This document shows positions 37,925-48,853 of a stretch of 64,000 bases of DNA, piece after piece (position 1 is the stretch's first letter; every line of letters begins with the position of its first letter). A program made the translations under genes and the position numbers. The notes beneath the pieces are model-generated. The model made no database searches, had not been told where the DNA came from, and saw nothing but the letters and a program-made list of their open reading frames with translations. This stretch comes from Dermatophagoides farinae (Eukaryota > Arthropoda > Arachnida > Sarcoptiformes > Pyroglyphidae), in assembly GCF_024713945.1 (NCBI RefSeq), contig NC_134679.1, forward strand, positions 997,001 to 1,061,000, in the 5' to 3' direction.

Positions 37925-39373
37925 TTAATTACTTGTATTGCTGCCGCTTCGGCTGTTTAAACTTTCGACCGACATGGCTGTAGTGGTGGATATCTTCTTC
38001 ATGGTATCCAACGATGAATCTTGCTTCATTGTTTTGATCTGTGGTAATGGTGATTTTTTCTTGTTATCAGCTGCCGTTTTTCTCTTCGATAATGATTTCG
38101 ATTGTGATTTTGGACGACGATTATTTTTCATTGTAGCTGCCGTTTTAGGTTTAACTGGTTTCACTTTAATTGATGCAGATTTCTGTAATTCATTCACACT
38201 ATCATTATCTAATTTTGACCATGATAATGAATTTTTTTGCCGTAATTTCGATGAAATTTTTTCACCTTTTGATTTACGTTGTGATTTTTTCGAAGATGAT
38301 GGTGATGCTGATGATGATGACGATGATGATGATGATGGTAAAGATGACGATTCACTGGATATTTCATTATCAACAATTTTAGGAAATAATTTCGGCAATA
38401 AAGATTTTGCAATTTCATTCAATCGTTTACGATAATTTCTTCCCAATGTTGATATACGTTCTGACATTTGAATCATTGATTGTTCTTGTTGTTGTTGTTG
38501 TTGTTGTGGTTGTTGTTCGGGTAATTGTTGTCGAAATTTTCTTATTGGTTTCGCCACCATTTTTCGTTTCAATAAAGTTTTACTTTTTCCTATTTGTCGT
38601 CGTCTTCTTTGTCCATCAATTGAATATTTTGATTTGAAACTATGACTTGTGTTTGATTGACTTTGAACACTTTTACTGCGTACACCAATCGAAGATTGTT
38701 GTTTTCTTTGTCGTCGTGCTCCACCTCTTCCTTTGCGTTTTATCAATCTTTTACTTTTCATCATTTTTAAACCACTTGTTTTTGGACCTTTACTCAACGT
38801 TATAGATGACAATGATGATGTTGTTGTTGTTCGTTTTTTTGTTGGACTTCTAGTTCGAATTCTAGCTGAAGATTTGATTGTTCGTCGTCTTCCACCTTTT
38901 TCTTTTCCCATTACTGATGCTGCTCTTCCTTTTTTCATCATTGTCCGTTTACGTTTCGATAATGCCCGTCTTTTTGTCGAATACAATTTCATTACACTTT
39001 GAGATGTTTTTTTTCCTTTTTTGGTCATTGATAATGACCGTGATTTAGGCGCAGATATTCTTTTGCTTTGTTGTTGTTTGACCATAGTTTTAGATTTAAA
39101 ACTTGCAGATCTTCTTGTTTTTGATCGATTTTTTGATGATTTATTTCTCAATGATGACTTTGTTTTTTGTCTAGTTTTAGATAAACTCTTTGTAGGCAAA
39201 TCTAGAACATAAATCTGTCGATCATTCAATGATAAAACAGAATCTTTTCCAATACTCAATGCTGATAAACTTGGTGATGAACGTTGAATAGTTCTTGTTT
39301 TGAATCTTTCCGATACAATTGGTGCCGCCGAAGATGACAACATATTTTTGATTTTTTGATTCTTTATTGGCAT
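37925..39373 (-). CDS. Very basic Lys/Arg/Ser-rich protein, unknown function
   Basis: Single-exon frame of 482 residues from MPIKNQKIKN (39373); the frame is open further upstream through a Val run that looks untranslated. Nearly the whole protein is Lys, Arg and Ser, with many RS, KSK and SKTRR blocks, and very few acidic residues. The only segment of mixed composition is SIGKDSVLSLNDRQIYVLDL near residue 40. There is a Gln run, and a Ser run before KKSQRKSKGEK. Composition resembles protamine-like or H1-like chromatin proteins or SR-type RNA proteins, but no domain is visible, so only nucleic-acid binding and nuclear location are inferred. It is convergent with the GATA gene, 117 bases apart. 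Confidence 0.6.
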   Translation of the reverse strand: MPIKNQKIKNMLSSSAAPIVSERFKTRTIQRSSPSLSALSIGKDSVLSLNDRQIYVLDLPTKSLSKTRQKTKSSLRNKSSKNRSKTRRSASFKSKTMVKQQQSKRISAPKSRSLSMTKKGKKTSQSVMKLYSTKRRALSKRKRTMMKKGRAASVMGKEKGGRRRTIKSSARIRTRSPTKKRTTTTSSLSSITLSKGPKTSGLKMMKSKRLIKRKGRGGARRQRKQQSSIGVRSKSVQSQSNTSHSFKSKYSIDGQRRRRQIGKSKTLLKRKMVAKPIRKFRQQLPEQQPQQQQQQQEQSMIQMSERISTLGRNYRKRLNEIAKSLLPKLFPKIVDNEISSESSSLPSSSSSSSSSASPSSSKKSQRKSKGEKISSKLRQKNSLSWSKLDNDSVNELQKSASIKVKPVKPKTAATMKNNRRPKSQSKSLSKRKTAADNKKKSPLPQIKTMKQDSSLDTMKKISTTTAMSVESLNSRSGSNTSN

Positions 39374-40040
39374 ATTTTGTTTTTTTTTCAATCCAATTCT
39401 ATTCACTTTCAATTTAACAACAACAACAACAAAAAAAAATTGTAAATTCCATTCCAATATATTGGTCTTATTTATTCATTCGAATGTAATTCAATTTTAA
39501 TCAATTTCGTTTTAAAATTTAATAATTTTATATTTATTCTATACTACATGATTATTGTGAACAACAATGGCAGAACATGTGATCGACGATGTTGGTGTTT
39601 TCTTTTCCAAAATTCTATTTATAGTATCCACCTCACATGATGTTGTTTTGAAGAATGTCGAGAATTCAAACAGATGATCAGGTTCATCTTTTTTTTTTCC
39701 TTGCGCTAATTATATATAATTTGGTCATTTTTTCTGGTTTTTTTTCAGATTTTATCCAAAAAATTGAAAAATTAAACGACCGTTCAAATAGATTGTTATG
39801 CGAATATATATAATTTCAATGTTTATCATGTGAGTCATGTTTTTTTTTTCATATGTATTTTTTTTTGTAATTTCAACTGTAAAATTTACTAAATAAAATT
39901 AAAAAAATTAAAAATTAGTGGCAAGACTAACTGAATTATTGCTGCAAAATTCTTATTAACAATTAATAATTAATTGAAAAAAGAAATCATTATCATCATT
40001 CGATCATAAATAAATCATCATTTTTCTTCCATTCGTAGAG
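39374..40040. other. Divergent spacer between the basic-protein gene and ABHD16A
   Basis: AT-rich spacer with no visible gene; contains both presumed promoters. Confidence 0.55.
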
Positions 40041-41884
40041 ATGTCTCTTTTTGATTGTATTTTTGGTCCTGCTCTTTATCGAATTTTTGAGAATCCGGTT
40101 CGTTTTTTTTTATAATTTGTATTTTATGATGGAAATTATTCGAAAATGATGAAAATTTTTTTTTTCTATTGATTTTAGCATCGTAACTATGAACCCTATA
40201 ATTTGGAACGTTATACAGATCGAATAATTCGTTTTATACAATTCTGTAAGAATACATTGACATATGTTTCACCATTATTGGCCTATCAATTATATTGTCA
40301 AACACGTGATACAGAACAATCTGAATCATCATCATCATCATCATCATCATCATTGTTATCATTATTATCGAATAGTACATATGTTCGACTTTTAATGGCA
40401 TTTACATCCATTTACATTTTGGCAAATTTATTACGTGGATTTTCACGTTCCATTAATCCTAATTATTGTCAATTTATTCGAACATTTAAAACTGCATCAA
40501 CATCATTGTTGGCCGATCATCGTGGTGATGATGATGGTGATATCCGTAAACGAATAATCGATGCTAGAAATATAGTTCGTGAAAAATATGATTATGATTT
40601 TCAACATTGGCCCATTGATTTCAAATGGACTGAAGGTAGATATTGTTATGAACGTCCGGCAAGACTATTACCAATAAAAGAAGCTAGTAATGAAACATTG
40701 AATGAAAGTCCAGTAGTGAATATGGTTTCATATTTAATGGCCAATTCTATTGGAAGAATCTTACTTTATCCTGGATCCATTGGTTTGTTGCAAAAAGTTA
40801 TCGAAAACAATCTGATTACTGGCCGCCATTTTCTTATGGAAAATTATCAAGCCAAACGTTTTAAATTGCTTGCACGAGACCAAAATCAAATTGATGTCAT
40901 TTTTGTTGATAAAAGAAATCCAAATAATAATCGAACCTATCCTGGTAATACATTAGTAATCACATGTGAAGGTAATGCTGGTTTTTATGAAATTGGATCG
41001 GTCACAACACCGATCAATCTAAACTATTCGGTTATTGGATGGAATCATCCAGGATTCGGCGGTAGTACTGGAACACCTTTTCCACAGAATGATATAAATG
41101 CGATGGAAGTTGTCGTGAATTTTGCTGTAACCAAATTGAATTTCAAATTAGAAGACATTCTTATATTTGGCTGGTCAATTGGTGGTTTTCCTGCCGCATG
41201 GGCTGTATCGAATTATCCAGAACTGAAAGGTGTTATACTTGATGCAAGTTTTGATGATGTACTTCCATTGGCACGTTCACGAATGATGCCATTTTTAGCA
41301 CCGATTGTTGATTCTACTATAAGAAATTATTTCAATCTAAATGTATCATCATATTTGAATCGTTATCAAGGTCCAATTCGATTTATTCGACGATTAAAAG
41401 ATGAAATCATTCCAATCGATGCATCACGGCCATTATTAACAAATCGTGGTAATCATTTGTTGATTAAATTATTAAAATCACGTTTTCCACGTTTAATGTC
41501 ACACGATGATATTAGTGATGAAGTAGAACAATTTCTTCATTCAGAAAATTATGGTTATTTACTTCGTAAAGTTGATGATAGTAAAGTAATGGAAGCATTA
41601 TCACGTTATGCACAGAAATCGGCAATGGAAAAATATCCAATTGAAATTGATGTTGATAAAGATTTAGAGATTAGTATGTTATTGGGACAACAAATCATTT
41701 TATTCTTGGTAAGTGAACAATTGTCATTCATTACTTTTTACGATTAATCTCACTTATTAATCTCTTTTTTTTCTACCAGTGTCGTGAATTAATGACTCAA
41801 TTTGATTCAACACATTGTACACCATTACCATCAAGTTTATTCAAAGAACCTGTCGATTTGTTATCATTGATTAAAAAAGCATAA
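40041..41884 (+). CDS. ABHD16A: Phosphatidylserine lipase ABHD16A
   Basis: Membrane alpha/beta hydrolase that turns phosphatidylserine into lysophosphatidylserine (BAT5). Three exons (40041-40097, 40179-41708, 41780-41884) give 563 residues, close to 558 in human. The N-terminus MSLFDCIFGPALYRIFENP matches the family; hydrophobic segments follow at about residues 40-100. Later landmarks: INPNYCQFIRTFKTA, DFQHWPIDFKW, GRILLYPGSIGLLQK, ITCEGNAGFYEIGSVTTPIN, GWNHPGFGGSTGTPFPQND, the nucleophile elbow GWSIGG (Ser352), LDASFDD (catalytic Asp region) and the terminal DSTHCTPLP. The first intron uses a GTTCGT donor, unusual at positions +4/+5. AATAAA is at 42046. Confidence 0.95.
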
Positions 41885-42045
41885 AATTGTCATTACATTG
41901 TCATCGGATGATCATCATCATAATTGTTGTTTGTTGTTGTCATGTTGAATGAAAATGTTAATGATTCATGGAAAAAAATGATTTATAAGATTTTATTACC
42001 ATCCTTTTTTTTATTTGAATAGTTTATTTTAAATGAAAATTCAAA

Positions 42046-42051
42046 AATAAA
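42046..42051 (+). terminator. Polyadenylation signal for ABHD16A
   Basis: AATAAA 162 bases past the stop at 41884. Confidence 0.5.
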
Positions 42052-42313
42052 GCACTGATTATCATCAATTTATAATTCTCTCTAATTGAAAACAGTATTC
42101 AATCACAATCAATTATGATTCGAAATTATAGGTATTCGATTTTTTGCAGGTGCAGCCATCTGTTAACAGAGAAAAAACTGCTAAAAATTTTAATCAAAAT
42201 GTGTATGTTTGATTTAATAAATTAGAAAACAAAAACAATCATCAATCATTTTATTATTCATTTCAACAATATTGTTTGATAATGTTTGTGATTCAGAAAA
42301 AAAAATCAATTTT

Positions 42314-45300
42314 TCAAGACCAAATTCTTTCATTACGCCATGGTGATAGATTCATACGGCTTATTTGATTACAGCTAATTTTGCCATTCCTTTGTGTACG
42401 ATGGAAAAAAATAAATGTGTTTGAATTTTGTGATAAAAAAATGTGTTTGTGGATTAAAAAGCTTACCATGATTCTGGTCTAAGGAATGCTATTGGCTGTA
42501 TTCGTCCAATCGTATCTGTATTATCACAGATTAATGAAGCCAAACTGGATTTCTTAATCTCCATTAATTGTTCTAATTGGATTTTTTTTAACGAAAAAAA
42601 TAAAATCATGATTCCAAAAATTCATTGATAAAAATACCTTTGCTAAATGAATGTGGTAATTTTCCATTTTCATACCAAAATCGATCACCGAATTTTGAAC
42701 GACGAAATTGTTCGGCTACAATACAAGCAAATGTTGGCCCAACTAATGCATCTGGTAATGGATCTTCATGTACACCACCAATAAATAGATCAATATCCTC
42801 AACATTCTGATACATTTGTGAAAATGTTTCGGCTGCACCAGCTGTCATGAATCGATTAAGATCATTGAATGAATTGGCTGGTTGTAGACCGCACAAACGA
42901 CGATATTGATTATAACCAGGTAATCCATGATCACGACCACGTTGAATATTCAAGGCAACCAAATCCATACCGAAACCTGAACCTCTTTCTTCGAATAAAT
43001 GATTGGTCAACTGAACAAAAAAAAAAGAAAAGAGAAAAAATCAGTAATCGATGATCAATAAATCAATTGAAAAATATTCACCGAATCAGCAAAGAAATGA
43101 TCCCATGTTTGTCCGGCATCAGTTACGAAACCATTCAAAAATTGTTCAAAAGCATTTGCATTATATAAAGTCAATGGATTATTGAATACTTCATGTAATC
43201 GAATAACTTGTGTTGGCTGTCCATTTTGATCTAAAGCACGAAAAGTTCCTTGTACTAATGAATGAAAACGATATGCAGCGGCGGCGAATTCATTCAGTAC
43301 GTTAGGATTGATTTTTGGATCATAATTATAGGTAAAATCAAAAGTTTTTGGTAATAAACCAAATTGTTTCATAACTGTTGGACTAAGTACAACGGGTAAG
43401 AATTCATTATAAGTAATATGTTGAATTTCGGCTGCAACAATTCTTCTTGCTTCCTGATATAAAGTATTATCGGGCCAATTTGGATTTAACCTTGCTAGTT
43501 CACCAGCCACACGATTATGTTCCCGTACAAACAATGCATGTATCATTGTCAATCCGGTTTGTTCATTGACACGAGCATCACCACCAAGAAAACATTTAAA
43601 TCTTGATTGATCACGTTCCGGTATAGCACAATCATCGGAATGATTACCACGATCGAATGGTAAAAATTCTTTATTCTGAAATGACGATGTTTTCAATCGT
43701 CCACCACGGAATGAACGTAAAATTTTTGCCCGTTCCACCGTAGGACCATAAACCATTGAACCATCAATAACATGTGTCAATGTATTCATCTGTTCACGAT
43801 GTCCCAGAGAACAACCACTTCTTGGTGCTGGTGCATTACGTACAAGATTCATACATTTTTGATTAAAACGACGATAGAATGAATCTTGATCAGGAACTTC
43901 AATGGGAAAACAAGCATGATGTTCAACTTTTCTTTGACTTTCTGGATGACAACAAATCAATCCTTGGCCGGTAGCAGCACGAGTTGATGATGCTAATGTA
44001 AAATCATGATCAATAAATTGTCCCCATTGCATAAGCATTAATGTATATTTTGGATCCGGAATATTTCGGCTTGGTGCTGATGAATGTGATACTAAACGTG
44101 CTGATGGTAACAAATCACCGGTTACCGATCTAGTTCGTGGTTCATTCAATCCATCATTATATTGTGGTGGTAATAAACGTTCGAATGCGGTATTTGATTT
44201 TCCCCATAATGGTCGTTGTAAATTATTACAACTACCATCAATTGTTCGATATTTACCCTGTTGACATGATGGTTCTGGAATACAATATTGTTCTAAATCC
44301 GTATGTTCAATCGAATATCGATAAAGTCCATCACGAGCTTGTTCATTACTAAGTTTGAATTTTCTTTTGATAACCAAAGTGGTTACTAAATTGATGAAAC
44401 CTCCAACCGTTAGACGAAATTGTACTGGATCAAATTCACCGAAAAATGCTTGATGCAATGCTTGCATAGAACCATGGCGTTGAACCATACCATGTGAAAC
44501 TAATTGTCTTTCTTGTTGAATGTAATTTTCAATGAATTTATTTGCTTCTTTTGCAGCAGTATTAATATCTTCTAAACTGATGAATCCAACACGCATTGAT
44601 GGTTTCTGTTCCTGAGGCAATTGTATTGGATTATCTGTCATCATTGTGTGATTGATAATATGGAAATGATAAAAAAATCATGAGAAATTAGAATGATCAC
44701 TGATAATAAAACATTAAACTTACTATAACGTCTTTGGACACGATCACCTTCGATTGGACAACAAATACCATTTGCACCGGTTCCAACATATTGACAAATA
44801 TTTGATTGATAATCATCTGGATCACTGTATTGTGCATAACAATATGCTGCAGGTGCACAAAGACCATCCAGACCATTATTTGTACGGCAAGGAACCATTT
44901 CGCTTGGATCACGATTTTGTCGTTCATTTTTAGGACCAACATCATTAAAACCAGATGGTGCACGGCCACCACCACCACCACCACCTCTTCCGCCTCGAGG
45001 ATAATCTTCTTCTTCATCTCTGACGATAATTTCAGGTCTAACCTGATAACCATTGTTGTTATTATTATTAACAGGACGATTATTATTTACGCCACCTCGT
45101 GATGGATTTATTCGAATAATAAGTTTTGTTTCCGAATCAGGCTGATTCCTATATTCTATTTCTGGTTCTCCATAACCTTCTCTTTCGCGATTACGTTGAC
45201 GTTTTCGTTCACGCCGTTCATTTTTTCGTCGTTGTTTTTCTTGCCGTCGAATAAGTTTAGCTTCTTGACGACTTAATGGACGACCACCTTCTTCCAAGTA

Positions 45301-45678
45301 AGCACCGTTTGTAGCATCGCCATAATTTCCACCAACACCACCACCATCACCATAACCATTGTTTGAACCATCAGCTGGACATGGTCCACGATATACTTGA
45401 CCTTGTCGTAAATATTCACAAATTTTTTGTGATCGTCTACCATGATTCTGTTGAATATCTTCAGTAATAGCTTCACTTATATCCTGTGCTAATTCATAGC
45501 CATTCGGTTGTCGTTGTCGATTCTGTATTTTCTGCTGTACATTTCTTTGTATATTACGAATACCGTTGACAGTTTCTCTCATAATCGCATGAAATGGTGA
45601 AGCTTGCGTATCGTATCCATTTGGTAACGATAAAATCGTTGTACCAATCAACAACAAAATCCAATAACAATTGTACAT
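42314..45678 (-). CDS. Secreted animal heme peroxidase with N-terminal clip-like module (peroxidase B)
   Basis: Extracellular heme peroxidase, paralog of peroxidase A. Five exons (45678-44724, 44634-43082, 43010-42638, 42572-42467, 42374-42314) give about 1015 residues. A signal peptide (MYNCYWILLLIGTTILSLP) leads into a Gly/Asn/Arg-rich region with a strongly basic RRQEKQRRKNERRERKRQR stretch, then a six-Cys clip-like module ending NGICCP. Catalytic-domain landmarks: DGSCNNLQRPLWG, QWGQFIDHDFTLASS (distal His), THVIDGSMVYG, LFVREHNRVAGELARL (proximal His), [38 protein letters not shown] and ICDNTDTIGRIQP. The C-terminal exon reads CCNQISRMNLSPWR then stops soon after. The exon 2 donor is a weak GTGAAT, yet phase and homology support it. 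Likely oxidises or crosslinks matrix or cuticle proteins; that is inference. Confidence 0.9.
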
Positions 45679-46678
45679 CTTCAAACTAGCGATGAAAACG
45701 TCGAAATTAAATATGCAAAAATTCGTTCAAAAATCGAATCAAAATGAAAACTGGTAAGGAAATTTTATACACGACACTATTAATCCAGTTAATTCGAAAC
45801 AGTTATACATTAAACATTAAACATTATATAACAGATTACTATTGAAAAAAATTGTAAAACAACAAATGACAGAAGAAAAAAAAATCTGTTTCAAGGGAAA
45901 CAAAAAATTCCGGATGTATCCATTGTGTTGTGTCAATATGGATTTGATTAAAAAAAAAGATCTCTTTGATCGATGTATCACTGGCGAAATCAAAAACACG
46001 AATGAATATGTGTATGAAATTGGCCGAATTTCCTTCCTTAAATCATTCGATCATCAATCGAAGGATGATGATCATTCGAATGAATGCGAATACACCACCA
46101 TCAAAAAAAACAAAACGCCACAACAATATATTACATGTATATAAATGTTAATTGATTTTCAATCAAATCAATCATCATTTTCCTTTCTTTTTTTCAATTA
46201 ACACGTAATATTTACATTCTTATCAATGAATCAAGAGAAATAGTTTGATATTTGTTCGAGAACTATGTGTGTATGTTCAAAAAAAAACAAGCGATGTGTA
46301 TGTAAAAAAAACAAACGAAAAATTCCCAGTGTGTAATATCATCATCATTGTTATATGTTTTACATCAAGGCCAGGCTGACAGATTAAGAATTTGTGAAAT
46401 TGAAAAAAAAAATTTCATTTCATTTTACGGATGTTATTACGTAAAAGAGAATGAAAAACATATACAAATTTATCGTTTGAATGAAAAAAAATTTTTTAAA
46501 AATTTAATATCCACTTATGATCATCATCAAATAATAAGTGGTTAGAATTTATTATTTAAAAATATTAAGAAAAAAAAATTCAATTATTACATCAAATCGT
46601 CAATTTGATTGATTGATGATGATGATGATGATGGTGAACATCTTAAATCTGATGATGATGATGTTTACGAATTTTTTT
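45679..46678. other. Intergenic spacer
   Basis: Between the start of peroxidase B and the 3' end of PSMC1. AT-rich with a GATGAT run near 46617. Short open frames here (for example 45842-46144) show no homology. Contains the peroxidase B promoter and PSMC1 3' UTR. Confidence 0.55.
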
Positions 46679-48173
46679 TTACAAATACAATCCTTCGGGC
46701 ATGCCTTCTTTTTTACGATAAAGAACATTATCTTTAGATTTACGAAAATCTTCTCCTGTCACTTTCATACGCCGTTCACGTAATGCCATTAAACCGGCTT
46801 CAGTACAAATGGCCTTGATATCGGCACCACTAAGATCATCTTTAGCCATAACCAATTCTTCGAAATTTACATCTTCAGCTAATGTCATTTTAGATGTATG
46901 AATATTGAATATACGACGTTTGGTTTTTTCATCAGGTAATGGAAATTCAATTTTACGATCAATACGACCGGGACGAATTAATGCCGGATCCAATGTTTCG
47001 ATACGATTAGTTGCCATTACAACTTTAACATCACCACGTGAATCAAAACCATCCAATTGATTCAACAATTCTAACATTGTACGTTGAATTTCACGTTCAC
47101 CACCGGAATTAGATTCATAACTAAATAATAATAATAAAAAATCATTACATACAATAACCAATAAAAATTGGAAAAAAATAAATCTTACCGTTTAGTACCG
47201 ACAGCATCGATTTCATCAATGAATACAATAGATGGTGCATGTTCTTCGGCCACACGAAATAATTCACGTACCAATTTTGGACCATCACCTAGATATTTTT
47301 GGATTAGTTCCGAACCGACAACTCGTAGAAATGTTGCCGAGGTTTGATTAGCTACAGCTTTTGCCAACAACGTTTTACCAGTTCCAGGTGGTCCATAAAG
47401 TATGACACCCTTCGGTGGTCGAATACCCATTTCTTCATAATATTCTGGATGTGTTAAAGGCAGTTCAACACTTTCCTTAATTTCCTGGATCTGTTGATCT
47501 AGACCGCCAATATCGGCATAGGTTTCTTGTGGAGCTTTTTCCAATTTCATCACATTCACCATTGGATCGACATCATCACTTAAAACACCGACAACAGCAT
47601 GCACTTTATGATTTAGCAAAACGCAACAATTTGGCTCAAGTTGTTCTTTGTCTACAAATGATAATATTGAAACATAATGTTCAGAACCAACTGATGTGCT
47701 AACGATTGCATGATTATCATCGATAATTTCTTCCAAATTTCCGACAGACATAGGTGTACCACGGAGATCATCAACTTTACTACGTTCATCATCAGCACTG
47801 TCATCTTTATCTTGATTAGCTTGAATGGCAGCGTTACAATTTTTCAGGAATTCTTCTTCTAACAATAGCCAATCTTGAATACGTTCCATTTTGAGCAATT
47901 TCAAAAGACATCGAGTATGTGGTGTTACGGTGGGTAATTTCGATGCTGCATCTGGACCTTTTCCGCCTTTACGTTTACGGCCACGAATCGTAGATGGTGG
48001 CGGTGGTGGTGGACGTTCACGTTTTTGACGTTTACCATCTTTATCACCACTACCCGAACCTGAACCACCGCCAGATTGACTTTGTCCCTTTTGTCAAAAA
48101 AAAAATTCGGAAAAAAATATGAAAATTAATAAATGAAACAAGCAACAACGATAAAGAAAAACAGACAAACCAT
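46679..48173 (-). CDS. PSMC1: 26S proteasome regulatory ATPase subunit 4 (Rpt2)
   Basis: AAA ATPase of the 19S base ring; unfolds substrates and opens the 20S gate. Exons 48173-48171, 48087-47189 and 47120-46679 give 447 residues (human 440). The first coding exon is the ATG alone, followed by a GTTTGT donor; exon 2 begins GQSQSGGG, restoring the conserved MGQSQSGG start with its N-myristoylation Gly. Then come [17 protein letters not shown], the OB-domain region, Walker A GPPGTGKT, Walker [10 protein letters not shown], the second region of homology [15 protein letters not shown] and the gate-opening C-terminus LYL. Residues are near-identical to other animals. Confidence 0.97.
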
Positions 48174-48853
48174 TTTAAAGAATCAGGATAAAAAAAATAA
48201 TTGAGGATAAGACAGAAAAAATGTATCAAAAATTTTTTTAAATGAATCAACTTGTGACAACAAAACAAATCAAAAAGAATGATGATGATTTCGCGAAAAA
48301 TTTTGCTTCGTAATAGTGAGCCGTTCATAAAGGCTATGACGATATATAATTTTAAAAAAAAATTTCGATTTTTTTCTTTCTCAATTTGAAAAGTTTATTA
48401 AACTTGGTAAGATTACAAAAATTCAATAATATTCGATTCTTTGTTTTTTTTTCTTTCACTTGGTTAACGAAACAAAAGCTCATAATAACAAATATAAATT
48501 ATTGCAATTACTAATTCGACGATGGACAGAAAATTTTTGCGAAAAAAAAAATGAATTTTACATTATTGAATTCAATCGATTTTTTTTTTGTTTCAAAGAA
48601 AAGGCCAATATAAAATCAATGAAAAAAAACAGAAAAACAAAAAAAAAGAATAGTGACCCAAGAAGAGAAGGAAAAAAAATTCACCAATGCATTAATCAAT
48701 CAATCAACGACAACAACAATTTGTTTTTAAAAATAATTAAAATATAATCACAATAATTGAAAAGAAAAACATGTAAAATGACCAAAATTGTTTGTTTGTT
48801 TTTTTTTATCGCCACCAAAAATTATTATTAACAATAAAAATTGTTTTTGTTGA
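48174..48853. other. Spacer between PSMC1 start and SEC16 3' end
   Basis: Same-strand spacer with AT-rich sequence; should hold the PSMC1 promoter and 5' UTR and the SEC16 3' UTR. No gene seen. Confidence 0.55.

Noticed and set aside
37938..39212. Long plus-strand frames opposite the basic-protein gene
   Set aside because: Antisense of Lys/Arg/Ser codons yields Phe/Leu/Asp-rich frames; the minus strand has the uninterrupted 482-codon frame.
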